From contig NZ_RBWU01000002.1 in assembly GCF_003634705.1 (NCBI RefSeq), forward strand, positions 1,054,001-1,118,000: 64,000 nt of DNA, read 5' to 3'. The notes under the pieces were generated by a model. It worked only from the letters and a program-made list of their open reading frames with translations, was not told the origin of the DNA and ran no database searches. A program made the position numbers and the translations under genes. The stretch is from Actinomadura pelletieri DSM 43383. GTDB taxonomy: Bacteria > Actinomycetota > Actinomycetes > Streptosporangiales > Streptosporangiaceae. Positions 54,358-63,399 of the stretch are shown in pieces (within the stretch, counting starts at the first letter, position 1; each line of letters opens with the position of its first letter).

Positions 54358-56101
54358 AATCCACAGCATCACCGTCGACCGGATGGTCCCGGTCCCGATG
54401 CGCGACGGCACCGTCCTGCGTGCCGACGTGTACCGGCCCGCCGGGCAGCGCTGCCCCGCGCTGATCTTCCGCACCCCCTACGACCGCACCGGCCTCGGCA
54501 TGTACGGCACGTTCGCCATGCGGGCCGCGTCCGCCGGATACGCCGTCGTCTTCCAGGACACGCGCGGACGCGGCGCCTCCGGGGGCAAGTTCACCCCGTT
54601 CTTCCACGAACGCGAGGACGGGTACGACACCATCGACTGGGTCGCCGGCCAATCGTGGTGCGACGGCGGCGTCGGAATGTTCGGCGGCTCGTACGACGGT
54701 GTCACTCAGTGGCAGGCCGCCATGTCGGGGCATCCGGCACTGAAGGCCATCGCGCCGAACGTGACCGCCGCCGACTACCACCACGGCTGGGTGTACCGAG
54801 GCGGCGCGTTCCAACTCGGCTTCAGCCTGGGCTGGACGCTGTCACTCGCGGCGCACAACGCGGCCCGCGACCCGAACTTCGCGTCGATCCGCGGCGGCAT
54901 CACCGACGCCCTCGACGACCTGCCCGGAAGCGCGCTGCGGCTGCCCCTCGACGACCACCCCTATCTCGAACGCGTCGCGTCCTACTACCGGGACTGGCTG
55001 GACCACCCCGCGTACGACGAGTACTGGGAACGAATCGACGTGTCCCGCGCCTTCCCCGACATGGACGTGGCCGCGTTCAACATGGGCGGCTGGTACGACA
55101 CGTTCCTCGTCGGGACGCTCGCCAACTTCACCGGCCTGCGCGAACAGGGCCGGGACCCGGTCCGGTCACGGCAGCGGCTGCTGGTCGGGCCGTGGCCGCA
55201 CGAAGGACTGTTCTCCGGCAACCCGGTCGGCGAATGGAACTTCGGCGGGCGCTCGACCGGCCCCGCCATCGACGCCGACGGCCTGCAACTGCGCTGGTTC
55301 GACACGTGGCTGCGGGACGCCGACACCGGTATGGCCGACGAACCGCCCGTCCTGCTGTACACCATGGGCGCGGCCGAATGGCGCGTCGCCGACTCCTGGC
55401 CGCTGCCCGGCACCGAGTTCCAGGACTGGTACCTGCACAGCCGCGGCCGAGCCAACACCCTCGACGGCGACGGCGTGCTGCGCCGCGACAAGCCGGACGG
55501 TCAGCAGCCCGACACCTTCCTCTACAACCCGCTCAACCCGGTGCCGACGCTCGGCGGCGCCCTGTGCTGCAACTCCGTCCACTCCCGCGCCGGGGTCTTC
55601 GACCAGCGGCCGATCGAGGCCCGCGAGGACGTGCTCGTCTACACCTCGGAGCCGCTGACCGAGCCGCTGGAGGTCACCGGGCCGGTCAGCGTCGTCCTGC
55701 ACGCGAGCACGTCCGCACCCGACACCGACTGGACCGCCAAACTCGTCGATGTCGAACCGTGCGGGTACGCGCGCAACCTCACCGACGGCATCATCCGGGC
55801 CTCCTACCGCGACTCCACCCGGGAGCCGCGTCCGGTCACGCCGGGCGACGTCGTGGAGTACCGGATCGATCTCGGCGCGACCAGCAACGTCTTCCTGCCG
55901 GGGCACCGCATCCGGCTGGAGGTGTCGAGCAGCAACTTCCCGCACTTCGACCGCAACCCCAACACCGGTGAACCGGCCGGCCGTTCGGACCGCGTGGTGA
56001 GCGCGTTGCAGACCGTCCACCACGACGGCCCGTACCTGTCGCGCGTGGAGCTTCCGGTCGTCCCGGAAGGCGCGGCGACCCCGTACAAGAGGGAGTCCTG
56101 A
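54350..56101 (+). CDS. CocE/NonD-family serine hydrolase
   Basis: 583 aa, ATG 54350 inside the end of the amidase gene. Alpha/beta-hydrolase with the S15/CocE order: nucleophile Ser114 (GGSYDG), Asp250 (GGWYD), His284 (PWPHEG), and a C-terminal jelly-roll (PepX_C). Spacing matches cocaine esterase (117/259/287). CocE relatives cleave acyl esters or X-Pro amides. No signal peptide, so it acts in the cytoplasm on imported substrate. Ends 2 bases before the AKR gene. Confidence 0.93.
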   Translation: MTEIHSITVDRMVPVPMRDGTVLRADVYRPAGQRCPALIFRTPYDRTGLGMYGTFAMRAASAGYAVVFQDTRGRGASGGKFTPFFHEREDGYDTIDWVAGQSWCDGGVGMFGGSYDGVTQWQAAMSGHPALKAIAPNVTAADYHHGWVYRGGAFQLGFSLGWTLSLAAHNAARDPNFASIRGGITDALDDLPGSALRLPLDDHPYLERVASYYRDWLDHPAYDEYWERIDVSRAFPDMDVAAFNMGGWYDTFLVGTLANFTGLREQGRDPVRSRQRLLVGPWPHEGLFSGNPVGEWNFGGRSTGPAIDADGLQLRWFDTWLRDADTGMADEPPVLLYTMGAAEWRVADSWPLPGTEFQDWYLHSRGRANTLDGDGVLRRDKPDGQQPDTFLYNPLNPVPTLGGALCCNSVHSRAGVFDQRPIEAREDVLVYTSEPLTEPLEVTGPVSVVLHASTSAPDTDWTAKLVDVEPCGYARNLTDGIIRASYRDSTREPRPVTPGDVVEYRIDLGATSNVFLPGHRIRLEVSSSNFPHFDRNPNTGEPAGRSDRVVSALQTVHHDGPYLSRVELPVVPEGAATPYKRES

Positions 56102-56103
56102 CC

Positions 56104-57102
56104 ATGCGCACCAGGCCGTTCGGCAAGACCGGCATGGACATCACCGTCATCGGGTTCGGCAGTTGGGCCGTCGGGGGACCGGGGCTCATGGGCTGGGGCG
56201 CGCAGTCCGACGACGAGTCCGTCGCCGCGATCCACCACGCCGTCGCCCTCGGCGTGAACTGGGTCGACACCGCCGCCGTCTACGGCTTCGGCCACTCCGA
56301 GAAGGTCGTGGGGCGGGCACTCGCGGAGCTGCCCGCCGCCGACCGTCCGCTGGTCTTCACCAAGTGCGGACTCGTCTGGGACGAGAACGGCGTGGAGAGC
56401 AACGACCTGCGGCCCGAGTCGATCAAGCAGCAGTGCGACGACTCGCTACGACGACTCGGCCTCGACCACATCGACCTGTACCAGATCCACGACCCCGACC
56501 CGGACGTCCCGATCGAGGACTCCTGGGGCGCGATGCTGGAACTCGTCGAAGCCGGAAAGGTCCGCGCCGCGGGCGTCTCCAACTTCGACGTCGCGCTTCT
56601 GGACCGCTGCGCGGTCCTCGGTCCCGTCGAGTCCCTGCAACCGCCGCTGTCGCTGCTGCGCCGGGAGGCCGCCGCGGACGTCATCCCCTGGTGCGCGGAT
56701 CACGGCGCCGGGGTCATCGTCTACAGCCCGCTGGCGTCCGGGTTGCTGTCCGGGTCGTTCACGCGGGAACGCGCCGAGCGGTTGCCGGACGGCGACTGGC
56801 GGTCCCGCGCCGCCGCCTTCAGGCAACCCGCGCTCGACCGCAACCTCGCCCTCCAGGACGCCCTGCGCCCGGTGGCGGCCCGGCACGGCGTGTCCGTCGA
56901 CGCGGTCGCGATCGCCTGGACGCTGGCCTGGCCCGGTGTCACCGCCGCGATCGTCGGCGCCCGCACGCCCGCCCAGGCGGACGGCTGGCCCGAGGCCGCG
57001 GCGCTGCGCCTCACCGGCGAGGACCTGGCCGAGCTGGCGGCGGCGGTCGAGACCACGGGCGCGGGCGGCGGCCCTGTCACACCCGGCGCTCGAAACGAGT
57101 GA
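56104..57102 (+). CDS. Aldo/keto reductase
   Basis: 332 aa, ATG 56104 with GGGAG ahead. (beta/alpha)8 NADPH reductase: F-G-S-W-A-V-G near 20; the catalytic tetrad is visible as D-T-A-A-V-Y, T-K-C, and I-H-D; S-P-L-A-S-G-L-L-S-G near 215. Likely reduces or oxidises the carbonyl product released by the upstream hydrolases. The stop lies within a cluster of inverted repeats. Confidence 0.93.
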   Translation: MRTRPFGKTGMDITVIGFGSWAVGGPGLMGWGAQSDDESVAAIHHAVALGVNWVDTAAVYGFGHSEKVVGRALAELPAADRPLVFTKCGLVWDENGVESNDLRPESIKQQCDDSLRRLGLDHIDLYQIHDPDPDVPIEDSWGAMLELVEAGKVRAAGVSNFDVALLDRCAVLGPVESLQPPLSLLRREAAADVIPWCADHGAGVIVYSPLASGLLSGSFTRERAERLPDGDWRSRAAAFRQPALDRNLALQDALRPVAARHGVSVDAVAIAWTLAWPGVTAAIVGARTPAQADGWPEAAALRLTGEDLAELAAAVETTGAGGGPVTPGARNE

Positions 57103-57137
57103 CAGGGCGCCGGGACGAGTGACAGGGCCGCTGTCAC
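57071..57137. promoter_or_regulatory. Nested GTGACAGGGC inverted repeats at the end of the AKR gene
   Basis: GCCCTGTCAC (57071-57080) can pair with GTGACAGGGC at 57099-57108 or with a second copy at 57119-57128; the second copy can instead pair with CTGTCAC at 57131-57137. The AKR stop (57100-57102) is inside the first right arm. Function could be termination, processing or partial read-through to the cupin gene. Confidence 0.6.
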
Positions 57138-57233
57138 CAGTGCCTTACCGCAAAAGCGCACTCCCAGAAGACTTGTCAGTAACGGTCGGGTAGGCGAGGC
57201 GCCACCCGTTCGGTCCGTAGATCGAGGAGAGGC

Positions 57234-57704
57234 ATGGGCAAGTACGACCACCTGTTCATCACGGAGATGCTCGAGTGCGGCGACGACCTCGTGAACGAGG
57301 GCGCCGCCGCGGGCGGAGAGCGCCCGGCGAACATCGGCCTCCCGTTCGGCCTGATGCGCGGCGCCGACGTCGAGGCCAGCCAGGTCCACATGGCCTACAG
57401 CTGGATCAACCCCACGTCCAGCAAGATCCACTGGGTGAACGACCATCAGCACACCTACGACGAGGTGCTGATGTGGATGGGCAACGACCCTGACGACGTC
57501 CACGATCTGGGCGCCGAGTTGTACCTCGACATCGAGGGCGAGCGGCACACCGTCACCACCACCGGCGCGGTGTACATCCCCGCCGGGATCAGGCACTGTC
57601 CGCTCGGGTTCAACTACGTCAACAGGCCCTTCACGTTCATCTCGCTGTCGCTGAGCCCGACGTACTCGTCGGACGAGAACATGCCTCGTCCGGCGCACAC
57701 GTAG
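57234..57704 (+). CDS. Cupin-domain protein
   Basis: 156 aa, ATG 57234 with GAGGAGAG just upstream. Single double-stranded beta-helix: metal-binding H-Q-H-T-Y-D-E near 80 and G-I-R-H-C-P-L-G near 122. Soluble, no signal peptide. Could be a small dioxygenase, isomerase or sensor acting on the same compound as the preceding run; not assignable more closely. A hairpin follows. Confidence 0.88.
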   Translation: MGKYDHLFITEMLECGDDLVNEGAAAGGERPANIGLPFGLMRGADVEASQVHMAYSWINPTSSKIHWVNDHQHTYDEVLMWMGNDPDDVHDLGAELYLDIEGERHTVTTTGAVYIPAGIRHCPLGFNYVNRPFTFISLSLSPTYSSDENMPRPAHT

Positions 57705-57725
57705 CCCGGCGGCACCCAACGGCCT

Positions 57726-57769
57726 CCCGGCCGTCGCCCCGAATTTTCGCGGGGAGGGCGGCGGCCGGG
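57726..57769. terminator. Hairpin between the convergent cupin and HAAS-domain genes
   Basis: Stem CCCGGCCG (57726-57733) with CGGCCGGG (57762-57769), continuing inward as CGCCCCG with CGGGG and a four-base bulge, loop AATTTT. It lies 21 bases after the cupin stop and 43 before the stop of the - strand gene. Confidence 0.75.
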
Positions 57770-57812
57770 ACTCCACCGGCCAGGCGCCGCGTCTCGCCTC
57801 GCTGACCGTTGC

Positions 57813-58523
57813 TCAGCGGGATCGGACGAGGCATCGGCGAGCCGAGACGGCGAGCAGGAGACACAGCGTCACGGTCACCACGGTCGCCGCGGCCACGGCG
57901 GGAGCGAGGAGCGGCTCCCAGGAGACCCGGGCCGTGGTGGCGGCGATCAATGTCATGGCCGCCGTGTAGCAGCCGAGCGCGGCCAGCACGAACACCCCCA
58001 GCAGCCGGCGACCACGTGACGGCCGCCGGAACGGGCGCGGGTGACGGTCGACGATCAGCCGGACGTACCACACCACGCCGATCGCGACGAGGTTGACGGC
58101 GTCGGCGCCGTGACCGAGCGCCCTGATCACGTCCGCCCACGCGGGTTCGATCGCGGGCCAGTGCGTCGTCCAGTGCGCGAGCCGCCACACGACGAGCAGC
58201 AGCGGAAGACCGGCCGAGGCGTGCAACGCGGTCCTGCGCCCCTGGACGACGTCGAGTTCCTCCTGGAACTCCGCGGAGACGACGTCCAGGCCACCGAAGT
58301 CGGCGACGGCCAGGCGCTCCGCCTCCCCGGCGGGACGGCCGCCGAGCCGGTACGCCTCGGCGGCGTCCGCGAGACCGTCGCCGGCCTCCCGCAGCAGTTC
58401 GTCCTTGACGCGGCCCGGCCCGGTGAGCCGGTCGCGCAATTCCAGGAGATAACCGTCGATCGACGGAGCGTCGTCCCCGGCGACCGCGCGGCGCGGCTCA
58501 GGTCGGCCGGGTTCGGAGTTCAT
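57813..58523 (-). CDS. HAAS (permease-prefix) domain membrane protein
   Basis: 236 aa, ATG 58523. Residues 20-95 are a HAAS / permease-prefix helical domain (Y-L-L-E-L-R-D-R-L-T-G-P; L-A-V-A-D-F-G-G), the domain that typically accompanies PadR regulators. Four hydrophobic helices follow, the last ending in Cys/Arg. It overlaps the PadR gene by 26 bases and belongs to the MMPL operon; a regulatory or sensory membrane partner is likely. Confidence 0.87.
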   Translation of the reverse strand: MNSEPGRPEPRRAVAGDDAPSIDGYLLELRDRLTGPGRVKDELLREAGDGLADAAEAYRLGGRPAGEAERLAVADFGGLDVVSAEFQEELDVVQGRRTALHASAGLPLLLVVWRLAHWTTHWPAIEPAWADVIRALGHGADAVNLVAIGVVWYVRLIVDRHPRPFRRPSRGRRLLGVFVLAALGCYTAAMTLIAATTARVSWEPLLAPAVAAATVVTVTLCLLLAVSARRCLVRSR

Positions 58524-58836
58524 TGCCGAGAATGCCCTCCATGGCGCCCGCGAGGGAACGCCACGACTCGCGTTCCTTCGCCAGCGCCCTGCGGCCTTCG
58601 GACGTGAGCGTGTAGGTGCGGCGGTCGCGTCCCGCCACGTTGCTCCACGCGCTCCGGACATGGCCGACGCGCTCCAGCCGCCGCAACGCCGGATAGATCG
58701 TGCCCGCGGGGAGGTCCACCACTCCGCCGCTACGCCGGTGCAGCGCCTCCATGATCGCGTAGCCGTGCCGGGGTTCGTGTTCGATCACGGCCAGGATCAT
58801 GGCGTCGAGATGTCCGCGCACCGCATGCGGCTTCAC
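58498..58836 (-). CDS. PadR-family transcriptional regulator
   Basis: 112 aa, GTG 58836 overlapping the MMPL stop (GTGA). Winged helix: I-L-A-V-I-E-H-E-P-R-H-G-Y-A-I, the recognition block G-T-I-Y-P-A-L-R-R-L-E near 50, wing with D-R-R-T-Y. The short C-terminal dimer helix is that of the small PadR-s2 class. Likely represses its own MMPL operon through the palindromes at 61007-61033. Confidence 0.92.
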   Translation of the reverse strand: MKPHAVRGHLDAMILAVIEHEPRHGYAIMEALHRRSGGVVDLPAGTIYPALRRLERVGHVRSAWSNVAGRDRRTYTLTSEGRRALAKERESWRSLAGAMEGILGNELRTRPT

Positions 58837-60980
58837 GCGAGCGAGTCTACCGGCGCCTCCTCGGGGACCGGCTTCCTCGTGCCCTCGACGTGCAGGTCCG
58901 GAAGCCGGCGCAGGGCTCGGGGCAGCCACCACGCGCGGGAGCCGAGGGCGCCCAGCACGGCCGGTGCCACGGTCAGCACCAGAACCGCCTGGACCAGGAT
59001 GGCGACGGCCAGCCCGAGGCCGAACTGCTTCATGATGCGGTCGGGCGACAGTGTGAAGCCGCCGAAGACGGCGGCCATGATGAGCGCGGCGGCGAGGATC
59101 ACCCGGCCGGACGCGCGCAGCCCCTCGGTGACGGCGTCGCGGGCGTCCCGCGCCGTCCCGGCCGCCTCCTTGATCCGGGAGAGCAGGAACATCTGGTAGT
59201 CCATGCTCAGGCCGAACAGGAGCGCCATCAGCGTCATCGGCGTGTAGCTCTCCAGCGGCCCGGTGCGTCCGAGGCCGAACAGGCTCATGGCCCATCCCCA
59301 CTGGAACACCGCGACCAGCACCCCGTACGCGGCGCCGAGCGACAGCACGGTGAGCGCGACCGCGAGCACGGGCACGACGACCGATCGGAACACCAGGATC
59401 AGCAGGACGAACGACAGGCCGAGGACGGCGGCCACGAAGACCGCGAGCCGGGAGGCCATCCGGTCGGCGAGGTCCTCGAAGGTGGCGGTCACCCCGCCGA
59501 CATGGAGCCGTGCCCCGGTGCTCGCGGCCGCCCAGGGCAGGATCTCCTCGCGCACCTCCCGCACGAGGGCGGCGGTCTCGGGGTCCTGGGCGGCGGTGTC
59601 CGGCTTCACCGTGAACATCACGGCCCGGCCGTCCGCGCTCGTCACGGGCCGGCTCACGGCGTCGACGCCGGGGGTGGCCGCCAGGCGCCGCACGACGGGG
59701 TCGAGGGCGCGCGGGTCCGTCCCGTCGAGTTCGGCGGCGACCGTGAGGGGCGCGGTGGAGCCGAGGCCGAACGCCGCCTGTTTGAGGTCGTGCGCCCGCC
59801 GGGTGGTGTCGGACGTCGGCAGGTTGCCCGCGTCGTTGCTGCCGAGCCGCATGGCCAGGGCGGGCAGGGCCACCGCGCCGGTGACGACGACGCCGAGCAC
59901 GACGAGCACGGCCGCGCGGCGCTGGACGAACCCGTTCCAGCGCACCCAGCCCGCGCCGGAACCGTCGCGGCGGTCGGCCCACCGCCGCAGCCGCCGCTCC
60001 CCGAACAGGCCGAGCAGGGCGGGAACGAGCGTGACCGCGACGATCATGGTGATCAGTACGCCCAGCGCGCAGCCGAGGGCCAGCCCGTGCACGAAGCCGA
60101 CGCCCATGAAGAGCATGCCCATCAGCGAGATGATCACCGTGACGCCCGCGAACAGCACGGCGCGGCCCGCGGTGGCGGTGGCCTCGCCCGCGGCCTCCTC
60201 GGGAACGCGGCCCGCCCGCAGGGCGGTCCGGTAGCGGGTGACGAGGAACAGCGCGTAGTCCACCCCCACCCCGAGGACGATCATGATGGCCACCGACATC
60301 GTGAAGTCGGGCACCTCCATGACCTTGGTCAGCAGCATGACCAGCCCGAGGGAGCCGAACAGGCCGACCAGGGCGGTGAGGAGCGGCATGCCGACGATCA
60401 GCAGGGAGCCGAAGGCCACCAGCAGGATGACGACGGCGGCGGTGAGGCCCACGGTCTCGCTCAGCGAGGTGTCCGGTACGGGGGCGAACATCGTGCCGGA
60501 CAGTTCGACCTGGAGCCCGTTACCGTTCTGCTCGGCCGCGCGGGCCCTGAGTTCGTCGCGCACCTCGTCCGGTACCTCGGTGCGCGCGGTGGAGAACCAG
60601 ATCTGGGCCCGTCCGGTGCGTCCGTCGACGCTGGTCGTTCCACCTCCGGCCTCGTCGAACGGGCTGACGACGCCGGTCACCGTGGGGTCGGCGGCGCCGA
60701 AGTCGCGGACGATCCGCTCCACCCGCGACCGCACGGTGGGGTCGGCGAGCCCGGATGGGGCATGGAAGACGATCTCTCCCATGCCCGTGGACCGGTCGGG
60801 GAAGTGCTCGGCGAGCACCTCGTAGGCGCGCTGGGAGTCGGCGTCCCGGAGCGCGAACTCGGAGTCGAAGTCGGGTTTGACCATGCCTCCGACGCTCACC
60901 AGCGTGAACGCGAGCAGGATCCAGGAGACGACCACGGTCTTGCGTCGTCGGTGACACCAGCGCCCGAGCCGTTCGAGCAT
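58833..60980 (-). CDS. MMPL-family RND-type membrane exporter
   Basis: 715 aa, ATG 60980 with GGAGGTG 8 bases upstream; the longer frame is not used. Twelve predicted helices in two repeats, each with an extracellular loop; conserved G-V-G-V-D-Y-A-L-F near 260 and F-G-L-S-M-D-Y-Q-M-F near 605, the Asp/Tyr proton-relay pair of MmpL proteins. Exports lipids, siderophores or drugs in this family; here the substrate is not known. Cotranscribed with padR and the HAAS gene. Confidence 0.94.
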   Translation of the reverse strand: MLERLGRWCHRRRKTVVVSWILLAFTLVSVGGMVKPDFDSEFALRDADSQRAYEVLAEHFPDRSTGMGEIVFHAPSGLADPTVRSRVERIVRDFGAADPTVTGVVSPFDEAGGGTTSVDGRTGRAQIWFSTARTEVPDEVRDELRARAAEQNGNGLQVELSGTMFAPVPDTSLSETVGLTAAVVILLVAFGSLLIVGMPLLTALVGLFGSLGLVMLLTKVMEVPDFTMSVAIMIVLGVGVDYALFLVTRYRTALRAGRVPEEAAGEATATAGRAVLFAGVTVIISLMGMLFMGVGFVHGLALGCALGVLITMIVAVTLVPALLGLFGERRLRRWADRRDGSGAGWVRWNGFVQRRAAVLVVLGVVVTGAVALPALAMRLGSNDAGNLPTSDTTRRAHDLKQAAFGLGSTAPLTVAAELDGTDPRALDPVVRRLAATPGVDAVSRPVTSADGRAVMFTVKPDTAAQDPETAALVREVREEILPWAAASTGARLHVGGVTATFEDLADRMASRLAVFVAAVLGLSFVLLILVFRSVVVPVLAVALTVLSLGAAYGVLVAVFQWGWAMSLFGLGRTGPLESYTPMTLMALLFGLSMDYQMFLLSRIKEAAGTARDARDAVTEGLRASGRVILAAALIMAAVFGGFTLSPDRIMKQFGLGLAVAILVQAVLVLTVAPAVLGALGSRAWWLPRALRRLPDLHVEGTRKPVPEEAPVDSLA

Positions 60981-61006
60981 CGTCCGCACACCTCCACCAC
61001 AGTCTG

Positions 61007-61075
61007 GTACTACGGGCTGTAGTACTACTACAGGTAAAGGGTGTATGTATAGGAGACGCATATATAGCGTGTCTA
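61007..61075 (-). promoter_or_regulatory. MMPL-padR promoter with overlapping palindromes
   Basis: On the - strand: -35 TAGACA (61075-61070), 18-base spacer, -10 TATACA (61051-61046), with a start near 61039. Directly downstream lie GTACTAC-N5-GTAGTAC (61007-61025) and CTGTAGT-N3-ACTACAG (61017-61033), perfect and overlapping. This is a suitable operator for autoregulation by the operon's PadR. Confidence 0.65.
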
Positions 61076-61124
61076 CACATCGCGGAACGAGTGCATGGAA
61101 ACCTTGCTCGGACGACTCGAACGA

Positions 61125-62069
61125 TCAGCCGGTCTGCATCAGGGACGGAGCCTCCCGCTCCGCCCAGTCATGTGGTTGCAGGAACCGCGCGACATCGCTC
61201 TCCGGACTGCCCGGCGGCGGCTTGATCTCGAAGCCCCAGCGCGCCAGCGGCGGCATCGACATCAGCACCGCCTCGATGTTCGCCTTGGTCTGGAGGCCGA
61301 ACAGCGTGCCGCGGTCGTAGACGAGGTTGAACTCCGCGTACCGGCCCCGCCGGGCCAGTTGCCACGCCCGTTCGCGCTCGCCGTACGTCATGACCGAACG
61401 GCGCCGGACGATCGGAAGGTAGGCGTCGAGGATGGTCCGCAGCCCGTCCTCGACGAAGGGAAGGTACCTGAGCGGCCCGTCCGGCGCCCCGTCGGTGATC
61501 CGATCGAAGAAGATGCCGCCGATGCCGCGCATCTCCGCCCGGTGCTTGATGTAGAAATACTCGTCGCACGCGGCCTTCCATTCCGGATACCGGGCGATCT
61601 CGTGCCGCCCGCACCACTTCTTGAGCGAACGGTGGAAGTGGACGGCGTCCTCCTCGAACCCGTACATCGGAGTGAGATCCATTCCGCCGCCGAACCACCA
61701 TTCCTCGCCGTCGATCTCGAAATAGCGGAAGTTGGCGTGGAACGACGGCGCGTACGGGTTCAGCGGATGCAGGACCATCGAGATCCCGGTCGCCCGGAAC
61801 GGCTTGTCGGCCAGCCGGGGCCGCGACCGGCTGACCGCGGACGGCACGTTCGAGCCCGCGACCAGGGACACGTTCACACCGGCGCGTTCGAACACGCGCC
61901 CCTGCTCCAAAATCCTGGCCCGCCCGCCGCCCAGGTTCGGGCGCGTCCATTCCGAGGTCAGGAAGCGTCCCATGCCGTCCTGTTCCTCGAAGGCGGCGAC
62001 CAGACGGTCCTGGTGCTCGCGCAGCGCCTTCGCGATCGTCTCCGCGTGCGCGGGTCCCGCGTGACTCAT
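61125..62069 (-). CDS. hemF: Oxygen-dependent coproporphyrinogen III oxidase
   Basis: 314 aa, ATG 62069 overlapping the hemE stop (ATGA). The HemF core is unmistakable: V-L-H-P-L-N-P-Y-A-P-S-F-H-A-N-F-R-Y near 100-118, W-F-G-G-G-M-D-L-T-P, H-F-H, G-I-G-G-I-F-F-D, and Y-V-E/F-N-L-V-Y-D-R-G-T near the end. It decarboxylates coproporphyrinogen III to protoporphyrinogen IX with O2, downstream of HemE. Unusual in an actinomycete, where the coproporphyrin-dependent route normally bypasses this step. Confidence 0.93.
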   Translation of the reverse strand: MSHAGPAHAETIAKALREHQDRLVAAFEEQDGMGRFLTSEWTRPNLGGGRARILEQGRVFERAGVNVSLVAGSNVPSAVSRSRPRLADKPFRATGISMVLHPLNPYAPSFHANFRYFEIDGEEWWFGGGMDLTPMYGFEEDAVHFHRSLKKWCGRHEIARYPEWKAACDEYFYIKHRAEMRGIGGIFFDRITDGAPDGPLRYLPFVEDGLRTILDAYLPIVRRRSVMTYGERERAWQLARRGRYAEFNLVYDRGTLFGLQTKANIEAVLMSMPPLARWGFEIKPPPGSPESDVARFLQPHDWAEREAPSLMQTG

Positions 62070-63157
62070 CGCTCCTCGTCCTCTCCGTCCTTCCCTTCCG
62101 CGTCCGCTTCCTCGTGCGTGGCGGTGTCGGTGTCGCGGGGGAACTCGTGAACGAGATCCACGAGGCGGGCGACGTTGTCGGGTGGCGTGCCCGGCAGGAC
62201 GCCGTGACCGAGGTTGAAGATGTGGGCGCCGCCGAGCCCGTCGCGCAGGACCTGGCGTCCGGCGGCGAGGACGGTCTCCCGGTCGGTGAGCATCACGGTC
62301 GGGTCGAGGTTGCCCTGCAACGCCTTGCCCGGAAGCGCGGCGCGGCTCACGTCCAGGGGCTGCCGCCAGTCGACGCTGATGACCTCGGCGGGCAGCCGCG
62401 CGATCTGCGGGTACAGGTGCGAGGCGCCGACGGCCAGGTAGATGCGGGGAACGCCGGTGTCGGCGAGTTCGTCGAGGACGCGCCGCGCGTACGGCATCCC
62501 GAACGTCGCGTAGACCCGGCGGTCGTGGATGCCCGCCCAGCTGTCGAAGAGCTGCACCGCCCCGGCCCCGGCGGCGATCTGTTCCCGCAGGTACGCGGCC
62601 GTGACGGCGGCGAGCTTGTCCAGCAGCCCGTGCGCGGCGAGCGGCTCCCGGCGCAGCCACGACCGGAACTCGGCGTAGTCGGCGGAACCGGCGCCCTGCA
62701 CCGCGTACCCGGCGACGGTCAACGGGGCTCCCGCGAACCCGATCACCGGGACCGGAATCCGCTCGCGGACCAGCCGGATCGCCTCCCCGACGAAGGGCGC
62801 CAGCTCGGCGCCCGGCGGAACGGCCAGCCGCGCGACGTCCTCGGCCGTACGGACCGGCGTCCGGATCACCGGCCCCGGCGCGAAGTCGACCGGCACGCCC
62901 ATCGGCGGCAGCGGCGTCATGATGTCGCTGAAGATGATCGCGGCGTCCAGCGGGAACCGCCGCAGCGGCTGGACGGTCACCTCCGCGGCGATCTCGGGGG
63001 TGCGGCACATCTCCCAGAACGAGTGGCGCTCCTTCAACGCCCGGTACTCCGGCAGGTAGCGCCCGGCCTGCCGCATGAGCCAGATCGGCGCCCGCGGCGT
63101 GGACGCGCCGCGGGCCGCGTCCAGAAAGACGCTCGTCGCCTGTTCGGTGGTGGTCAC
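62066..63157 (-). CDS. hemE: Uroporphyrinogen III decarboxylase
   Basis: 363 aa, GTG 63157 with GGAGGG 5-6 bases before. W-L-M-R-Q-A-G-R-Y-L-P-E-Y in the first 45 residues (substrate-binding Arg), F-S-D-I-M with the catalytic Asp near 78, A-G-A-P-L-T near 145, L-G-H-G-V near 310. Converts uroporphyrinogen III to coproporphyrinogen III, the substrate of the next gene. An acidic tail of about 25 residues is non-conserved. Confidence 0.95.
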   Translation of the reverse strand: MTTTEQATSVFLDAARGASTPRAPIWLMRQAGRYLPEYRALKERHSFWEMCRTPEIAAEVTVQPLRRFPLDAAIIFSDIMTPLPPMGVPVDFAPGPVIRTPVRTAEDVARLAVPPGAELAPFVGEAIRLVRERIPVPVIGFAGAPLTVAGYAVQGAGSADYAEFRSWLRREPLAAHGLLDKLAAVTAAYLREQIAAGAGAVQLFDSWAGIHDRRVYATFGMPYARRVLDELADTGVPRIYLAVGASHLYPQIARLPAEVISVDWRQPLDVSRAALPGKALQGNLDPTVMLTDRETVLAAGRQVLRDGLGGAHIFNLGHGVLPGTPPDNVARLVDLVHEFPRDTDTATHEEADAEGKDGEDEER

Positions 63158-63246
63158 CCGGCCCTCCAGGAATTCCGTTGGATCGTCGCGACGCTAACAA
63201 GCGCGCCGATGCGGAATCCATACGGCGCATCGCATTACCGCACTTA

Positions 63247-63266
63247 GTCCCCTTTAGTACGGGGAC
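63247..63266. promoter_or_regulatory. GTCCCC-N8-GGGGAC palindrome between hemE and hemA
   Basis: Perfect 6-bp arms with an 8-base spacer in the 242-base divergent control region (63158-63399), about 90 bases from the hemE start and 134 from the hemA start. Candidate operator shared by both directions. I cannot place promoters with confidence. Confidence 0.45.
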
Positions 63267-63399
63267 CGCGGGCGACTACGGCGGTTACCTGGACGGCGCC
63301 GAAAACGCCGACCTACGTTCGGGTGGCCCCGCCCCGGTATTTCGCCGCTCCAGCGAACAGGGCGGCGGTCCAAGAAATGTGAGGCTGATTGAAGTCGTG

